DNA from: Phialocephala subalpina
Lineage: Eukaryota; Ascomycota; Leotiomycetes; Helotiales; Mollisiaceae
Length of the DNA: 64,000 nucleotides
Reading direction: 5' to 3'
NCBI GenBank assembly: GCA_900073065.1
Contig: FJOG01000005.1
Coordinates: 1,355,420 to 1,419,419, forward strand
Both the position numbers and the translations under genes were made by a program. Below are positions 1 through 11,790 of this stretch, piece by piece. The notes under the pieces were generated by a model that was not told where the DNA came from, did no database searches, and saw only the letters and a list, made by a program, of their open reading frames with translations. Each line of letters starts with the position of its first letter. Position 1 is the first letter of the stretch.

Positions 1-262
1 TGAGGCTGGCGCTATGCGAGAAGTTCTTGGATGACGCCTCCGATGAAATCACCAGCCCACAAATTTCCTGATACAAGACAAAGCGAATCTTCAACTCTCC
101 AACAACACCCATTCACGACGGCGATACTTTGGATACATATACGCCTGTCGTACACATGTCAATGTCCCCGTAGCGAATTTTTATTCACGACTTTGAAGGG
201 CCCGAGGGGCAGTGCAAGTGGGATGGTATATCAAGATTGCGACGACGCTGAGATTCCCTGAT

Positions 263-2430
263 ATGTTTCTCTCTACCTCGATACTCGATGTTGCGACGAC
301 GACGGTTTTCAGTACGCCGAGTGTGGCATCTGCGACTCCGTCGCCGAGTTCTGGGGGGCCTGTGTACGGACTGGAAGATGGCGACTCACAGCTCCAGCGA
401 TGGAGCTCATTGATCGGGATCATTACGGCGATTGTGGGCAACATTTTAATATCCTTCGCCTTGAACATTCAACGATATGCACACATCAAGTTGCACGAGG
501 AGCGAACACAGAGGAGGGAGAAATTGAAAAGTATACCAAAGAGTGCTGGAGGATATGGGACAACGGGAACGAACGGGCATGTTACGGAGATAAATGGGCA
601 GAATGGGCAGAATGGGAATGAACCAGACAATACGCTACAATCCTCCTTCAGTTCTGCAAGTACGGGATGCAGCGACCAAGACCATAAGCAAGATGTGACA
701 TATTTGCGGTCGCCATACTGGTGGGGAGGGATTGTCTTGATGACGATTGGAGAAGCAGGGAACTTTCTGGCATATGGATTTGCTCCGGCTTCGATTGTCT
801 CGCCGCTCGGAGTTGTGGCTCTCATATCAAATTGTATCATTGCTCCTATCATGCTGAAGGAGCAATTCCGGTTGCGAGACTTTTGGGGAGTGGTAGTTGC
901 TGTGGGAGGGGCAGTGACGGTGGTATTGAGCGCAAAAACGGAGGAGCAGAAACTTGGGCCACACGAGATATGGGGAGCTATCACGACGCTTGAATTCGAA
1001 GTCTACATGGCGATTACGATATTTTTGATTGTGGTATTGATGTGGGCCAGCCCAAAGTACGGCAACCGGACGATACTGATTGACCTTGGGCTGGTGGGAC
1101 TTTTCGGTATGTGATGCCGCGAAATAATCAGGAATTGGTTCACTGACATTGTGCAGGTGGATACACAGCACTTTCGACGAAAGGGGTCGCGTCGATGCTT
1201 TCCTCCACTCTATGGAGAGCGTTGACGACACCAGTTACATACATCCTCATCTTGGTCCTTGTCGGTACTGCTGTGATGCAGGTTCGATATGTCAACAAAT
1301 CACTCCAACGATTCGACTCAACGCAAGTCATTCCTGTACAATTTGTTATGTTCACTTTGTCGGTTATTATTGGAAGTGCGATTCTGTACCGCGACTTCGA
1401 AAAGACCACCCCGGAGAGGGCGTTGAAATTTATTGGAGGATGTCTCCTGACTTTCTTTGGGGTTTATCTCATTACGAGTGGGCGACCGAATCGGGACGAG
1501 GAGGACGAAGAATCTGATGAGGAAGGAGAGGAACGAATCGGATTGCTTAATCAAGAGCACAACGACGAGGATAATGACCACCACCACACCTTACGAAAGT
1601 ACGACTCTAGACAACGGCAACCTCTCCAGAATGGGGATGCAGCAAACGACGAGGAATACATCGATACCAGGAGATCGTCTCGAGTGAGCTTTGCAGAACC
1701 CGCTTCACGACCTCGAACCCCTCAGCGTTATTCTTCGGGTCAACCATCGGCTCGGGTCGTGCCGCCAGAGCAATCAGCTGGTACCGAAAATGCGCCACCC
1801 CTGACTAATCCCTGGCTGAACTCTTCCGACGACTTGCTCTACGCAGCACGACATCCAGGCTTGGCTGCCACAACATCCTCGCCCGTGCTACCAACGGAAG
1901 CGCAGACCTCGTTGGATTCTCTCAGACCGCCGACTGGTACCGTGAGAACGACATCACAGCAAAATTTCCATACACACCCGAATCTCCAAACTTCTCCTAA
2001 CCCACCTCAAGGAGACAGACCGATGACTCCAGCGCGGCATTCGATATCACGGATGATGCCTGGACCTTTATTATCGCCCCTCTCTGGTGGATTAACAGTG
2101 GTCGTAGCAAATTCAATGCGACGCGACTCCTCAATACGAAAACCATTCCGACGATCTCTTCGAAGAACGAAATCAGGTTCAAATCGATACTCGCAAGTCA
2201 CAGACGGTGAAGACGAGGAGCCTGAAACACCTTCGAAGGATGGGGATGCAGGGCGAGATTATAGCAAATCGTTAGGGACGGAACAGCAGACAGATTGGTC
2301 ATCGAGGTTGACGAGAGCAAGGAGCTTGAGCAATACGTTGGGAGATCTGTTTTCTTCGAAAGCGAAGAGGCCGAAGTTGGATAGGCAGGATACAGCTGGG
2401 GATGAAGAGGCTGGTCCTAGTGGATCGTGA
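263..2430 (+). CDS. NIPA-type magnesium transporter (DUF803)
   Basis: Two exons, 263-1106 and 1157-2430, give 705 residues. The intron (GTATGT...GTGCAG) restores the frame at the run LFGGYTALSTKGVASM, typical of the NIPA family. NIPA proteins are multi-pass membrane Mg2+ transporters of plasma and endosomal membranes. About eight or nine hydrophobic segments are visible: one near residue 50 (SLIGIITAIVGNILISFAL), a cluster at 170-280 containing APASIVSPLGVVALISN, and more after the intron to about residue 385, ending CLLTFFGVYLITSGR. The C-terminal 300 residues are polar, rich in Ser, Pro, Arg and acidic stretches, and look like a disordered cytoplasmic tail. ATG 263 was chosen because residues upstream in the same frame do not resemble the family. 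The family call is confident; substrate specificity is inferred from the family only. Confidence 0.9.
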
Positions 2431-2789
2431 TGTATGTTTGATGCTTGATTGGATTGATGGAGTTCTGGGCTGGATAGCATTGGGCGTGTTGCATAAGTAA
2501 GATACGTAGACTTGGTTGTACAATTTTCGGTTGGATTCGGAGAATTCAAAATTCATGCTGCTTGAAGTTACTGCGCCTTGGCTGCTTGTTTCTGATGTCC
2601 CTGACCTTCTGGAACATTGAAAAGGAGCTCAAGCACGACGCTCAGGGGTCCTTTCTAGCATTCGGGCGAGTCATGTGTCATGATGCAATCGAAAAGGGGC
2701 AAGGGGTCAACAGCTATCATTGTTTGTTCCCCTTTCATAACCATCCCAACCAAATCTCAATTATTCATGTCCCAAATCTTCAAGTACAA

Positions 2790-3276
2790 CTAAATTTGAT
2801 CATACTCTGAAACACAATTAGCTCAAGTACGCACATTTTAGGAGTATTATTAGACATACTAAGCAAGGGATTGACTTTGGCCTTGGTATCCTTGACCTTG
2901 GTATCGTTCTCCCACAAGATCTTGCACTCTCGGCCACGCTCACGGAAGCATTTTCGGCAGTTACCGTATCGGAAAGGGTGGCCAGTGGTACCGGTATTGA
3001 GAAGGGTGCACTAATGCAAAAGGTTAGTTGAATGTCTGTCAGAGGTGAGGCGCTCTCGTTTCTAAAAGTCGTGGAAAGGAGATCAGGATCCTGAATGGGA
3101 CTTACCTTGGAGCAGATCCAGTACCAATCGGTAGTGTTGGGGAGCGGCTTGGTTGCGTCGTGCTCGCAGGCTGGAGATCCGCCTGGGGCGGGGTTTGAGT
3201 AGTGCGCCATTACATCGTCGATCATTAATAATCCAAAGTCTGAATAATCGAGAGCGCTGTTTGTTGGCGGAGCCAT
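2790..3276 (-). CDS. Small Cys-rich protein, possible zinc binding
   Basis: Three exons reading leftward: 3276-3106, 3010-2860 and 2806-2790, for 112 residues. Both introns have good donors (GTAAGT, GTATGT) and acceptors (GCATTAG, TTTCAG), and splicing keeps the frame. The joined product reads WICSKC at residues 54-59, then RYGNCRKCFRERGREC, so Cys pairs of the CxxC type are brought together only after intron 1 is removed. Spacing C-x2-C...C-x2-C-x6-C suggests a small zinc knuckle, but I cannot name a family. The N-terminal half is polar and carries one extra Cys. It is divergently arranged with the next gene across about 660 bp. Left unspliced, the frame also stays open for 152 residues but loses the Cys pattern. 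Confidence 0.6.
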
Positions 3277-3940
3277 TGAGTTTGGTGGATCTCGTTGGGT
3301 GAGATTGTTCTTAGTGGATGAAACTGGGAAGTCGTAGATCGATCGAGAGGCGAAGCGACATGTCTCTCATACGACATGTTGTGGGCGTAAATATCTAAGA
3401 GAAACCGAGCCGCTGGACGTTCCTGCCATTGTATTCAGGTTCCGCTCGACTTTAGAAGTTGGCGATGTTGTAGAAGATGAATGCTCTGGACAAGTTGTGC
3501 CTTTGACGCTTCTTGTACTTGCGAAGCCTCTCCCAAGCCTTTTCTGGGCAACACCATAGCCCCTTTTCTTTGGCATGCTCTTTCACTTCTGATGTTTCCA
3601 GATTGGCATGAGTCTGAAGTGGCATCTCGCAAAGCTGTAATGCTTGTCAAATCATTGTTGTTTTCGAAGGGTCAAAGTCCTCGATAAGTTGAGCACTTGA
3701 CGTGGTTGTCGCCGGAACATTCTACCAGGCTCTGCACGGAACATCATAACACCAATTTCCTTTTGTGCTATTCCTATTTAAGGTCACCCTAGCGTATCAA
3801 TCAGTTTTGCACTCATTTAATTGAGCTTAGACCCACAAATACTTTTGTTCTTGCTCACCTTTCCTTGCTCCACCATAACCTCGAACCTTCAAGCCACGTC
3901 ACGCTTCCAAAACGCAATACTACGACCTTCGAACGCAAAT

Positions 3941-4999
3941 ATGCCTACTTATCCAGCGCATTCAACTTCCCCAGACTCCCTCTCCTCTTCTCCGCCTTTC
4001 GTCAATACCCATATGGCCAGCTTCACCCCGCACGAGATCAAGGAGTGGGAGCGCCGCTCTGACGTTCTGTACCACTTCCATGCCTACCGCTACTTCAGCC
4101 AGTCCTTCCCAAATACTAGCATTGATCTCGTCAACTTGGATGACGCCGATGTACAATTCTATAACCGTACCTCCGATAGTAAGTCACATTGCGCTTCCTT
4201 TGTGTCTCCACGCCGGGGTCCTTGAGGCTTGCGGGTGCAACCAAGGTCTCCTCTTCCAATTTCACTTCGCTACAAGACTCAAGGAAGACCATAGTATCCG
4301 CATTCAATTCGATTGGAGCTAACTTCAAAGTAGTGATCCGAGGCCTCTCCATCTCCCACAAGGCTCGCCGACTACCTCTCCACCGTCTCCTTCAAGTACC
4401 CAATCGAAGCAGCCAACACCCACCGCAAGCGGTTCCTCTGCCATGTTCGCGAGTACAACGCTTACTCCGAGCCCAGACGTCGCTTCTACATGGTCGGTCT
4501 CAGCGAGGACGAGGTTGAGTTCTTGAAGAGTCTCCATCCACGCCCTGATTTGAAGTCGAAGGCATCGGTCGTTGCTGGCGTTGAGAAGACTGAAGGTGTC
4601 AATGCTACTGGTGATAGTAAGGAGAATATCAAAGAGAATACTGCTTCAGTAGTCGAGCCTCGGGTCTTTACTATGACGAGCCACCCCAGCTTCGTTGCGC
4701 AACGAATCAGCTCGGTCACAGCCGCCTTCTCCGTTCCCTCTATCATCGGTGCCTCAACCCAAGTCAAGCCTCTCGTGTTCGCTACAGACGGCTGTTCCGA
4801 TACCCACCCCCAAAACCACGACGAAATCGAGGAGCAAGAGGCAAAGATCGAGCAATTGATCGAGGAGAGTCTCAAGAAATACCGTGAGAGGAGAGCTTCA
4901 GGCGAGGTCGTTCTCGGTGTTGAGCAACACATCAGTGCTTTGACGTTGGGTGATACGGAACAGGATGCGGAGGTTATGGAGGCGTTGATGCTTGCTTAG
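3941..4999 (+). CDS. Hypothetical protein, two exons, junction unresolved
   Basis: The first exon starts at ATG 3941 and runs to about 4178, encoding a segment with HAYRYFSQSFPNTSIDLVNL and ending DVQFYNRTSD before a GTAAGT donor at 4179. The second coding stretch is in frame from about 4364 to the stop at 4999. It reads ADYLSTVSFKYPIEAANTHR, then REYNAYSEPRRRFYMVGL, then an acidic, Ser/Glu-rich tail with a charged helix near EIEEQEAKIEQLIEESLKK. Both halves look like genuine protein. No canonical GT-AG pair I tried joins them in the same frame using the 4179 donor. Either a weak donor is used, or a one-base lesion lies near the junction. No function recognised; no signal peptide or membrane segment seen. 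Confidence 0.55.
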
Positions 5000-6891
5000 A
5001 TATTCTCTTCGAGCATGGTCTTTGGGAATAACAACGTCTCGAATGATTTCAGCTTCTGCGTTGCCACATTACTCTTAGATGCGAGATTCTGCTGGCAATG
5101 GTTCGTTGCTCCTCGAGTCTTCGGTATTGCGCGTAACAATACAACTCCACTCTTGTCCATATCAAGATGATCTTGTTTTCATTCATTCACGGATTCGGTC
5201 GTTGTATCCTAGCGGCATCCTGGGTACATGGATTGGGATCGTCTGGGTTTTTGGACACCTGGAGATCCCCTAATCATAGAATGAAGACAGAATGAATACA
5301 ATTCGACGTCACCACTCTCCGTTGTTCAAGATTGCGGGTACCTGTTTCCTCCAGGCCATCGTACGCTTGATTGTACGATAGTTCGTTGCTGCTTTTCCCA
5401 AGAAATCTTGACTAGAAAGAAGATCGATGATTCTTCTTGTTTTCTCGCCCTCCAAAGACAGATTTGAACATTCACCATCGACAAACATGAGCAAATTAGC
5501 TGCTAAATGTGTCTTACTATATTCTGCATCGACATCCGAATTCCAAGGCATTCATCGCGTTGAAACGTTGAAGTTGAGGAGTAGATGTAAAAGCCATCTC
5601 GTCACCTTCGCTTACTGGAATAAAGTGGGGCGTTCTCCCCTGAAATTCGCCCGAGATATGCTCGAGGGTGGAAAATGATCCTTGATGACTACGGAGTAGT
5701 GTGGTAGTATCGCGATTATTCTTTCCTCGGACCCTCGAATGACGTGTCCTTCGAAGCTGCAAAAATATCCATGTGTCTTAGCCCTGGATTCTGTTTACGC
5801 GTCATCTTCACTTCAAAGAATGATACCTAGACTCCGATACTCGCTCGCTAATCGAGGTCTTGCAAACCTATACTTGAAAGCGACAAGAAAAATGGCAAAA
5901 AATATTTTGTGGAAACCGCTTGACTTATCCCTGATGAGCTCGGTAAACGACTTAAGGGATTGGACCTTACGCAAATTATTCTCACGGAGCTCATGTGGAC
6001 AGTCCTGTAGTGCTTCTCCATCCAAACAACAGAAGGTCTTGGGCGCTGACGCTGATCTAACCCACCGCAGACATGTACTGTTGATGCCAGCAACCGACAG
6101 TTGGGCGCGGACGCGAACATAGGTAAAAGCTGTTCGGCCATGGTGCTTAATCACTTACTCACGACATGATTTAGCTGCTTTTCTTGTAAGCGATAAAATA
6201 TTTTGTTATTTAAATCTATACGCTTTCTTTTGCGAGGCTACATCTAGCGTGAGGGCTAATAGGCCATCACGTGGAACTCGGGTCGAGGAGGCGGAGAGAA
6301 GGCATACCTAGGTAGCTAGCACCGTTGAAACTGTCGTCACTTCTGTTGGTTGCAATGCAGAATGCTTGATCCTGTAAGATCACCTTCCAGGTCGTTATTG
6401 TAACGGATTGAATGTGTCTATGAAAATACGTTTTCCCTCATAAAGACGCGAGCCGCTATGTCAGAGCTATGAGGAATACCCAAGATTCTCCAAGCACCTC
6501 CCGAATGGTGCCCTTACACAACTAAATGATGATATGCCGCTTTCAGAAAGTCAAGAAGGTAGGCTGGGAATAGTGTGAGTCCCCATAATTTACAGGTGCA
6601 ACATTCCACAAACTGCGAAGTATCACAGAGTCTTTTTGCTCTGCCCTGGCCCATTTCCGCTCGTCCTGGGATGGAGAAGCTTCTGAAATCTTGATCGTTA
6701 TCACCTTCGACGGCAATCCTGGATCAATTGAGTCTGTATGCTATTCCTATATGTTCTTCGTGCCATAATGAAGAATCAGGGCCTCGCGGACACGAAAGCT
6801 CATTTTTGGTGTTGGTCCTACCTTGCCTAGTACCAGGTTCTCCTCAATCACATCGCCATTCACCAAATATTATGCCCAGAATTATATACTG
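5000..6891. other. Gene-poor stretch, 1.9 kb
   Basis: Only short unrelated frames are present on both strands, the longest about 127 codons at 5739-6122, and none carries a recognisable domain or splice pattern. No tRNA, tandem repeat or terminal inverted repeat was seen. It separates the conserved genes on the left from the decaying F-box-like cluster on the right. Confidence 0.5.
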
Positions 6892-7873
6892 TCAACCTGA
6901 GAGCATCTCAAGCGAGCTACCTCTCCATCTCAGTCTCTCTCCCTCGGGTGCTTTCCAGATCCAGTACTGAAATTTGCCCGTGCTAACACGTTCAAGCTTT
7001 CCGGCGCATTCCAGATGTTTATCAAGTCTTTGGAGAGACAGCAACAAGCCGCGGTGACACTGACGCTTTCTCTGACTTCTGCCGGGGGTGGTCGCTATCG
7101 CTACACGCAATTTGGAGATATTGTGCAAGCGAAGGAGAACGAACCTGGTCCAAGAGAAGAGCTCGTTGACGGACATTGGCTCAATCGAAAACTCTCTAAC
7201 TCTAGGGCAGCGCCAGAATGACTCGGGGAAGTCGCTGGGAGCTAACGGAAGAGACCTAACGAAGTATCAGTGTTTGTCTTCCTCATACCTACTGTACTTG
7301 AACGAAAGCGACTTACTTGATCTTCAGCTTCTCAATGTTGGCAAGCGCCTTCGAGGATACTTGCAAGCACTTCGGCAAATTCGACTTGAGCACAGTAAAA
7401 CTGTTAAGCTTGTAATAACAGCGCAATGTTTCTTGGTACATCTCTGGGTCGCACCTTAACGCAATCAAGATCTTCGGCATGCGCCTACGATTGTTGGTGA
7501 TGTTGGTAATGCGGCCCTGGAAGATCATCTCGCGGAGCTCGGGAGGGAAGCGTCGGAAAGCCAAAGGTGAGGAAGTCATCTGGCATTTTTCCATGGAACT
7601 GGAGGAAGTCCTGCATTCGTGAAGTGACGATGCGGCGAGGGTGGACTTCTGAACAGTGCAGTTGAAGAGCTTGCAATTGTCCAGTTCGCACTCGGAGATC
7701 GTAGAGCAGTGAATCTCGACGTACCTCAGGGTACACAGCTTGAAAGAGGTTCGTCGGTGGAGAGAGCCGTTCAAGGTTGAGCTCTCAATGATGGGGTAAT
7801 CTTCGACTCTCGGGATGGTAATCGTAACCAATTGAGTATCAGGGGTAGGAAGAGCCATTGCGACAGATGCCAT
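6892..7873 (-). CDS. F-box-like family A protein, intact member
   Basis: Two exons, 7873-7317 and 7255-6892, joined by a GTAAGT...GTTAG intron, give 306 residues. ATG 7873 was chosen over an in-frame ATG at 7993 because the added residues are absent from the paralogues. The centre holds the family signature FRRFPPELREMIFQ followed by LIALRCDPEMYQETLRCYYK, where P-x-E-[IL]-R-x-x-[IM]-F resembles the first helix of fungal F-box/2EXR-like proteins. The C-terminus ends with the family motif T-x-x-F-x-x-W-x-W (STGKFQYWIWKAPEGE). Residues about 40-110 are rich in short Cys/Ser repeats. It is the only member of a five-copy local cluster that reads through without a lesion. A role as an F-box-type adaptor is inference from the fold-like motif; partners are unknown. 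Confidence 0.65.
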
Positions 7874-8477
7874 GGTGTGTTTGAGGTCGAGTCTTGCGAT
7901 TTGCGGCCCAGGCTTGGATACGTAATATCGTGATGATATCTGATATCCGAAGAGTGTTGTCGTAATCGAAAAGCTGAGATCCTGCCCGCTCAAATGACCA
8001 AAGCTAAAGTGGTAGCGTATTCGCTTATGGCGCGTAAAGCTTCCAAAGAATCAAGCCTTCCCACAACATCATTTTTGAAGGCCACTTGACAACAAACGCA
8101 TTCATCATCGCAATTAGAAAAAGGGCCCATCTTTTCTTTGAGAATTTCTTCGCGCTGTCTTTCCCTCAATTTACAACTGCAAACCCACCTCTGTACTACT
8201 ATCAAACCGCTGCCTTTGCTCGAAAGGGGTTCGGCTCGCGGGCTCACGTCGGCGAATCTTATTGCGCTCCGGGGTCAACAAGTCAATTTAATTGCGACAA
8301 AATATTCCATTCACCAACGGACTTTCAGTTTTGGCTATCTTGAGTGCTTTCTCCACTACCGAGGCACAATAGGGACCGGTCACTTCCCGCCTACGCACTG
8401 CAACCGACAACAACATCCTTTGCATCACAGCCTCGCGAAGAATAGCAACACGGTTTCCTCTACCCTCAACTCCGCAA

Positions 8478-9288
8478 TGACTTCCCCCTCTTCCCCACAA
8501 CCAGGTCTCAAAGTCCCTACCAGCAGCTACCATCTCGCTGTCTGAGGTCCAAACGCAACCATGGATTGGAATGCGCGCAACAATGGCGGAAACAAACACA
8601 CCCCTCGAACCGCGTTCTCGAAGGTCAGAAGACCACTCGCGTTCTGTCGATTCCCACCCGAGATTTGAGAGAATATCTTCCAATGATGCATCGATATAAA
8701 TGAAGGAGATAGCCCAGCGCTCTTGAGAGCACTCCGTGGCCGCGATCATGAGCTATATGATGAAGTTTTACACTGCTTCTACCAACTCAACACCTTCGTC
8801 GTTCGTCGGGATACCATGCCCAACTGGAACCGCCTTTCAGCGCAACCAGAGGTGTTGGATATGATGAGAAAGATCCGTATCGTGTAAGCACACTATGTTC
8901 CGCTCAGATATCTCCATGACTAGTCATCATGTTGCAACAGAAGCTTGTGTGAACCCATTAAGCACAATGTCCTCCTAAGACTCTTTGCCGATGCCCCAGA
9001 GAACAACATCGAACGAGTCGATTTCCAAGTCCAAAATGGCCCTGAGTTTGTGAAGCGTATCATTACTGCTTTCACAATGTTTCCAATGCTGAGATACATT
9101 GGTTTCTCGCTTCCTCCTCCAAACGAAGTCACCGTGAAGATAGTTATCGCCATAGCCATCTTCTTGCTGCAGGAAAAATCAATAGAGAGTTGGAGGTCGA
9201 AGCTCAGATGTCAGAGAGACTCCCTGGTAACAAGTTTGAGCATTGGTTCTGGGAGAGTTTGGAGGGAAAGAAGGTCACTGGAAAATGA
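8478..9288 (+). pseudogene. F-box-like family A, broken copy
   Basis: From ATG 8478 one frame carries the family pattern, including CRFPPEI and DHELYDEVLHCFYQLNTF, to a donor near 8886. It is interrupted by three TGA codons, at about 8544, 8667 and 8682. Paralogues have Arg at the last two places, as expected if CGA became TGA. The second exon, from about 8942, reads CEPIKHNVLLRLFADAPENN. A further frameshift near 9180 separates it from the conserved end KINRELEVEAQMSERL...FEHWFWESLEG, which stops at 9288. The copy is divergently placed relative to the intact gene at 6892-7873. Several independent lesions make it non-functional. Confidence 0.65.
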
Positions 9289-9687
9289 ATCGTGTTTGGA
9301 TTCGATAATTGGTACTCTCTTAGGAAGCTGGTGTGTGTTTATCGATTGCATTGGCTTCTTGCATTGCATGAAAGCAGAGTAGGTGGCGAAGAGAGGATTG
9401 AACATACTCAAATATCCCCTACCACACACAGTTCATTTGACTGGTGAAGGCAGCCTTTCCAGCATCCTAGCGTCTCTGGATTATTCCCTTAAGTCGACCA
9501 TGGTGATGAAAGCAAAGTGGCCTACAACGTCGTGGGTAGCCAGCTCGATTGTCCGAGAATTTTTGGGATAATGTAAACGCAGGATGAAGCGAGCCACGCT
9601 TTCCTACGCTCCTGCCTTCCAAGCACTTTGCGGTACTTCCTCAACTTCAACGCGACATATCATCTTCCACAACCAACTCAACTCGCC

Positions 9688-10534
9688 ATGGAGTCCCCCG
9701 ATCTCGCCATCGCCATCGTTACATCTACATCTTCTGATCCTCGAGAGCACACGCTTCACACTAACGACATGCAACCCCTGGCACGCCATCCGATGGAGCA
9801 AATCGATTCCGTGGGTGCTGTCGTCGACGGCTGAACAACCTCGATATTGCGAACACCGAGGTCCCTGCACCAGTCAAACCTGAAGAGAGCGCAACACAAT
9901 GCCTTTTCCGCCGATTCCCAGTCGAGATCAGAGAAAACATCTTCCAACGCTGCATCAGTATTGGACCTAGCATTGCCCCAAACTTGAAAAAGACACCCAA
10001 TTTTCTGAAAGCACTGCGTGGCGATCAGGAGCTCTATCAAGAGGCTTTGCGCAGCTACTACAGACTCAATTCCTTCAGACTAGACCAGAAATTCTTGACG
10101 ACATGGGAACGGATGTCACAACAACCGCATCTCTTGAGCCATATTCGTTACATACATATGGAGTGCGTTCTAATGTTCTAAATTTGAAAACACTATAAGC
10201 TGACACTGTATCCCAGGACATATTCAATGTCGTCTTTAGTGGACGGTCAAACACCACTCCAGAACCTTTTCGCCAATGCAACAATATCAAGGTCCAGCGT
10301 CTCGCGATTCTTCCAAAGACTGGTAGTGAGCTCTTGAAATGGATCGAAAGTGCATTTGCACTGTTTCCTGCTCTGAATCACCTGGTGGTCTCTAATCCTG
10401 CTCCACAAAGAGGCTCTTGGACCCAATCTCGGGCGCTGGATATCCATACCGGCATGGCGGAGATCGATAGGCAGTTAGGCGTCGAAAGAAGAATGGAGAC
10501 CATTTCCACAGGATTTTATGAATATTCGTTCTAG
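9688..10534 (+). pseudogene. F-box-like family A, third copy (probably broken)
   Basis: A long run matching the family lies at 9837-10160: RRFPVEIRENIFQRCISIG, then FLKALRGDQELYQEALRSYY, then LLSHIRYIHME. The end runs from about 10215 to 10534 as DIFNVVFSGRSNTTPEPFRQ, then LLKWIESAFALFPALNHLVV, closing with METISTGFYEYSF. The ATG at 9688 is in a different frame from the F-box-like part: it meets a TGA at 9832 while the domain continues in another frame. A small intron beginning GTGGGT near 9813 could rescue it, but the splice is poor. The second junction, near 10160-10215, needs a GTTCTA donor to keep frame. It is the best preserved copy after the intact gene and could still be expressed in a modified form. 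Confidence 0.5.
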
Positions 10535-10963
10535 AGGAATTTCAGAGGCCGTACAGTTGTGTGAGGGCCGGAAGTTCTGAGTCAGCAGAGTGGTTCACGC
10601 AACGTAGAAGGACTTGCAAGCAACAGCAAATCAACAATGCTAATAGCAGATAGGCCTCAAGTAACCGTGCCAGTCTAATTGCCATTTGTGACTTTATGCT
10701 CCTGTCGGGAATCGTCGTCAGAGTCCCAGGATTTCTTGAACATCCTCGGTGCTTCTTTTGTTGCTTTGTTTGTGGATTTAATATTCTCATACTGCAGGTA
10801 TGATATATGCTTAGCGTAGTATTCACGATTGTCCGCTCAAAGCTGAGACATTGAAGATGCTAGCTTCATCCCTACATTTCTTGCGCTAAATTCGACCAAG
10901 CCTTTATTTCTCAAACCTGTATGCCACGTCAACCTGGAACACTTTACCGCACCAATCGCAATC

Positions 10964-11693
10964 ATGGCCTCTACCTCAACGGATATCGACCCAAGCACGC
11001 AATTCCTGGTCTACAATACCTTAGCGCATTGCGATCCAATGAACATACTTCACGCAAACACTATGATCCCACTCCCGGCCAATACCAAAGGCGCTGATAA
11101 ATCGCTCTTCACGCTTACTCCCTCCAGAGATTAGAGAGCAGATCTTTGACGGCTGCATCGATTGCGATACCAACAGTAGTTACAGGACACGCAAAGGTCC
11201 CAGCCTTGTAGTCACGCTACGAGGAGATCCTGAACTTTATTATAAGGCATTGTGTTCCTTCTACAGACCAAATACCTTCGAGCTAAACACACTCAACTCT
11301 GAAACATGGATCCGTCTCTCAACACAGCCCCGAATTTTGGGGCTCATTAGAACCATTGAAATCGAGTAAGCCAGAAGGAGAAAGCCCTTCAAAGGTACGT
11401 AAGTTACTAATATCCATATACAGTCCTGGAGTTTCCCAATTTCGCCAAAGCTCCTCGCAACTATTTTCAAGCAGTGTGAAAAGAACGCTGTGGAGAACGC
11501 TGTGGAGAACTGTGAAATCGAGGCATGGGATGCAGATAACGTTCGGAGATGGACAAATCAGATCTTTGTTTCTTTTCCAGCTAAATGCAATGTTCAGGTG
11601 CGATGGTCGCCGAATTCAGCGGGTTTGGTCGCTGTTTTATGCGATGATTGTCCCATCCTAGGGATCCAATATTTCTCTGTCTCGTGTGAATAG
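10964..11693 (+). pseudogene. F-box-like family A, frameshifted copy
   Basis: ATG 10964 opens a frame that ends at a TAG inside the F-box-like motif. The next frame, from about 11115, continues RLLPPEIREQIFDGCIDCDT, then LRGDPELYYKALCSFYRPNT and IRTIEIE before a GTAAGC donor at 11368. The second part, from about 11423, reads KLLATIFKQCEKNAVENAVE and is again in a frame that does not connect cleanly. A 12-base unit (AACGCTGTGGAG) is tandemly duplicated at about 11487-11512, duplicating NAVE. The FxxWxW C-terminal motif found in the other copies is absent. Frameshift plus lost C-terminus mark it as a pseudogene. Confidence 0.6.
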
Positions 11694-11790
11694 GAACGGC
11701 ACGGAGAGACTATCCCTCACTAAATTCCAAAGTACTAGTATACTCCAATATACCTTGTTCTCGTTTATTTCCATTACCACCTATTCGCCC

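Noticed and set aside
469..984. 171-codon open frame antisense to the magnesium transporter
   Set aside because: It lies opposite a clear coding exon and has no domain; it is a frame shadow.
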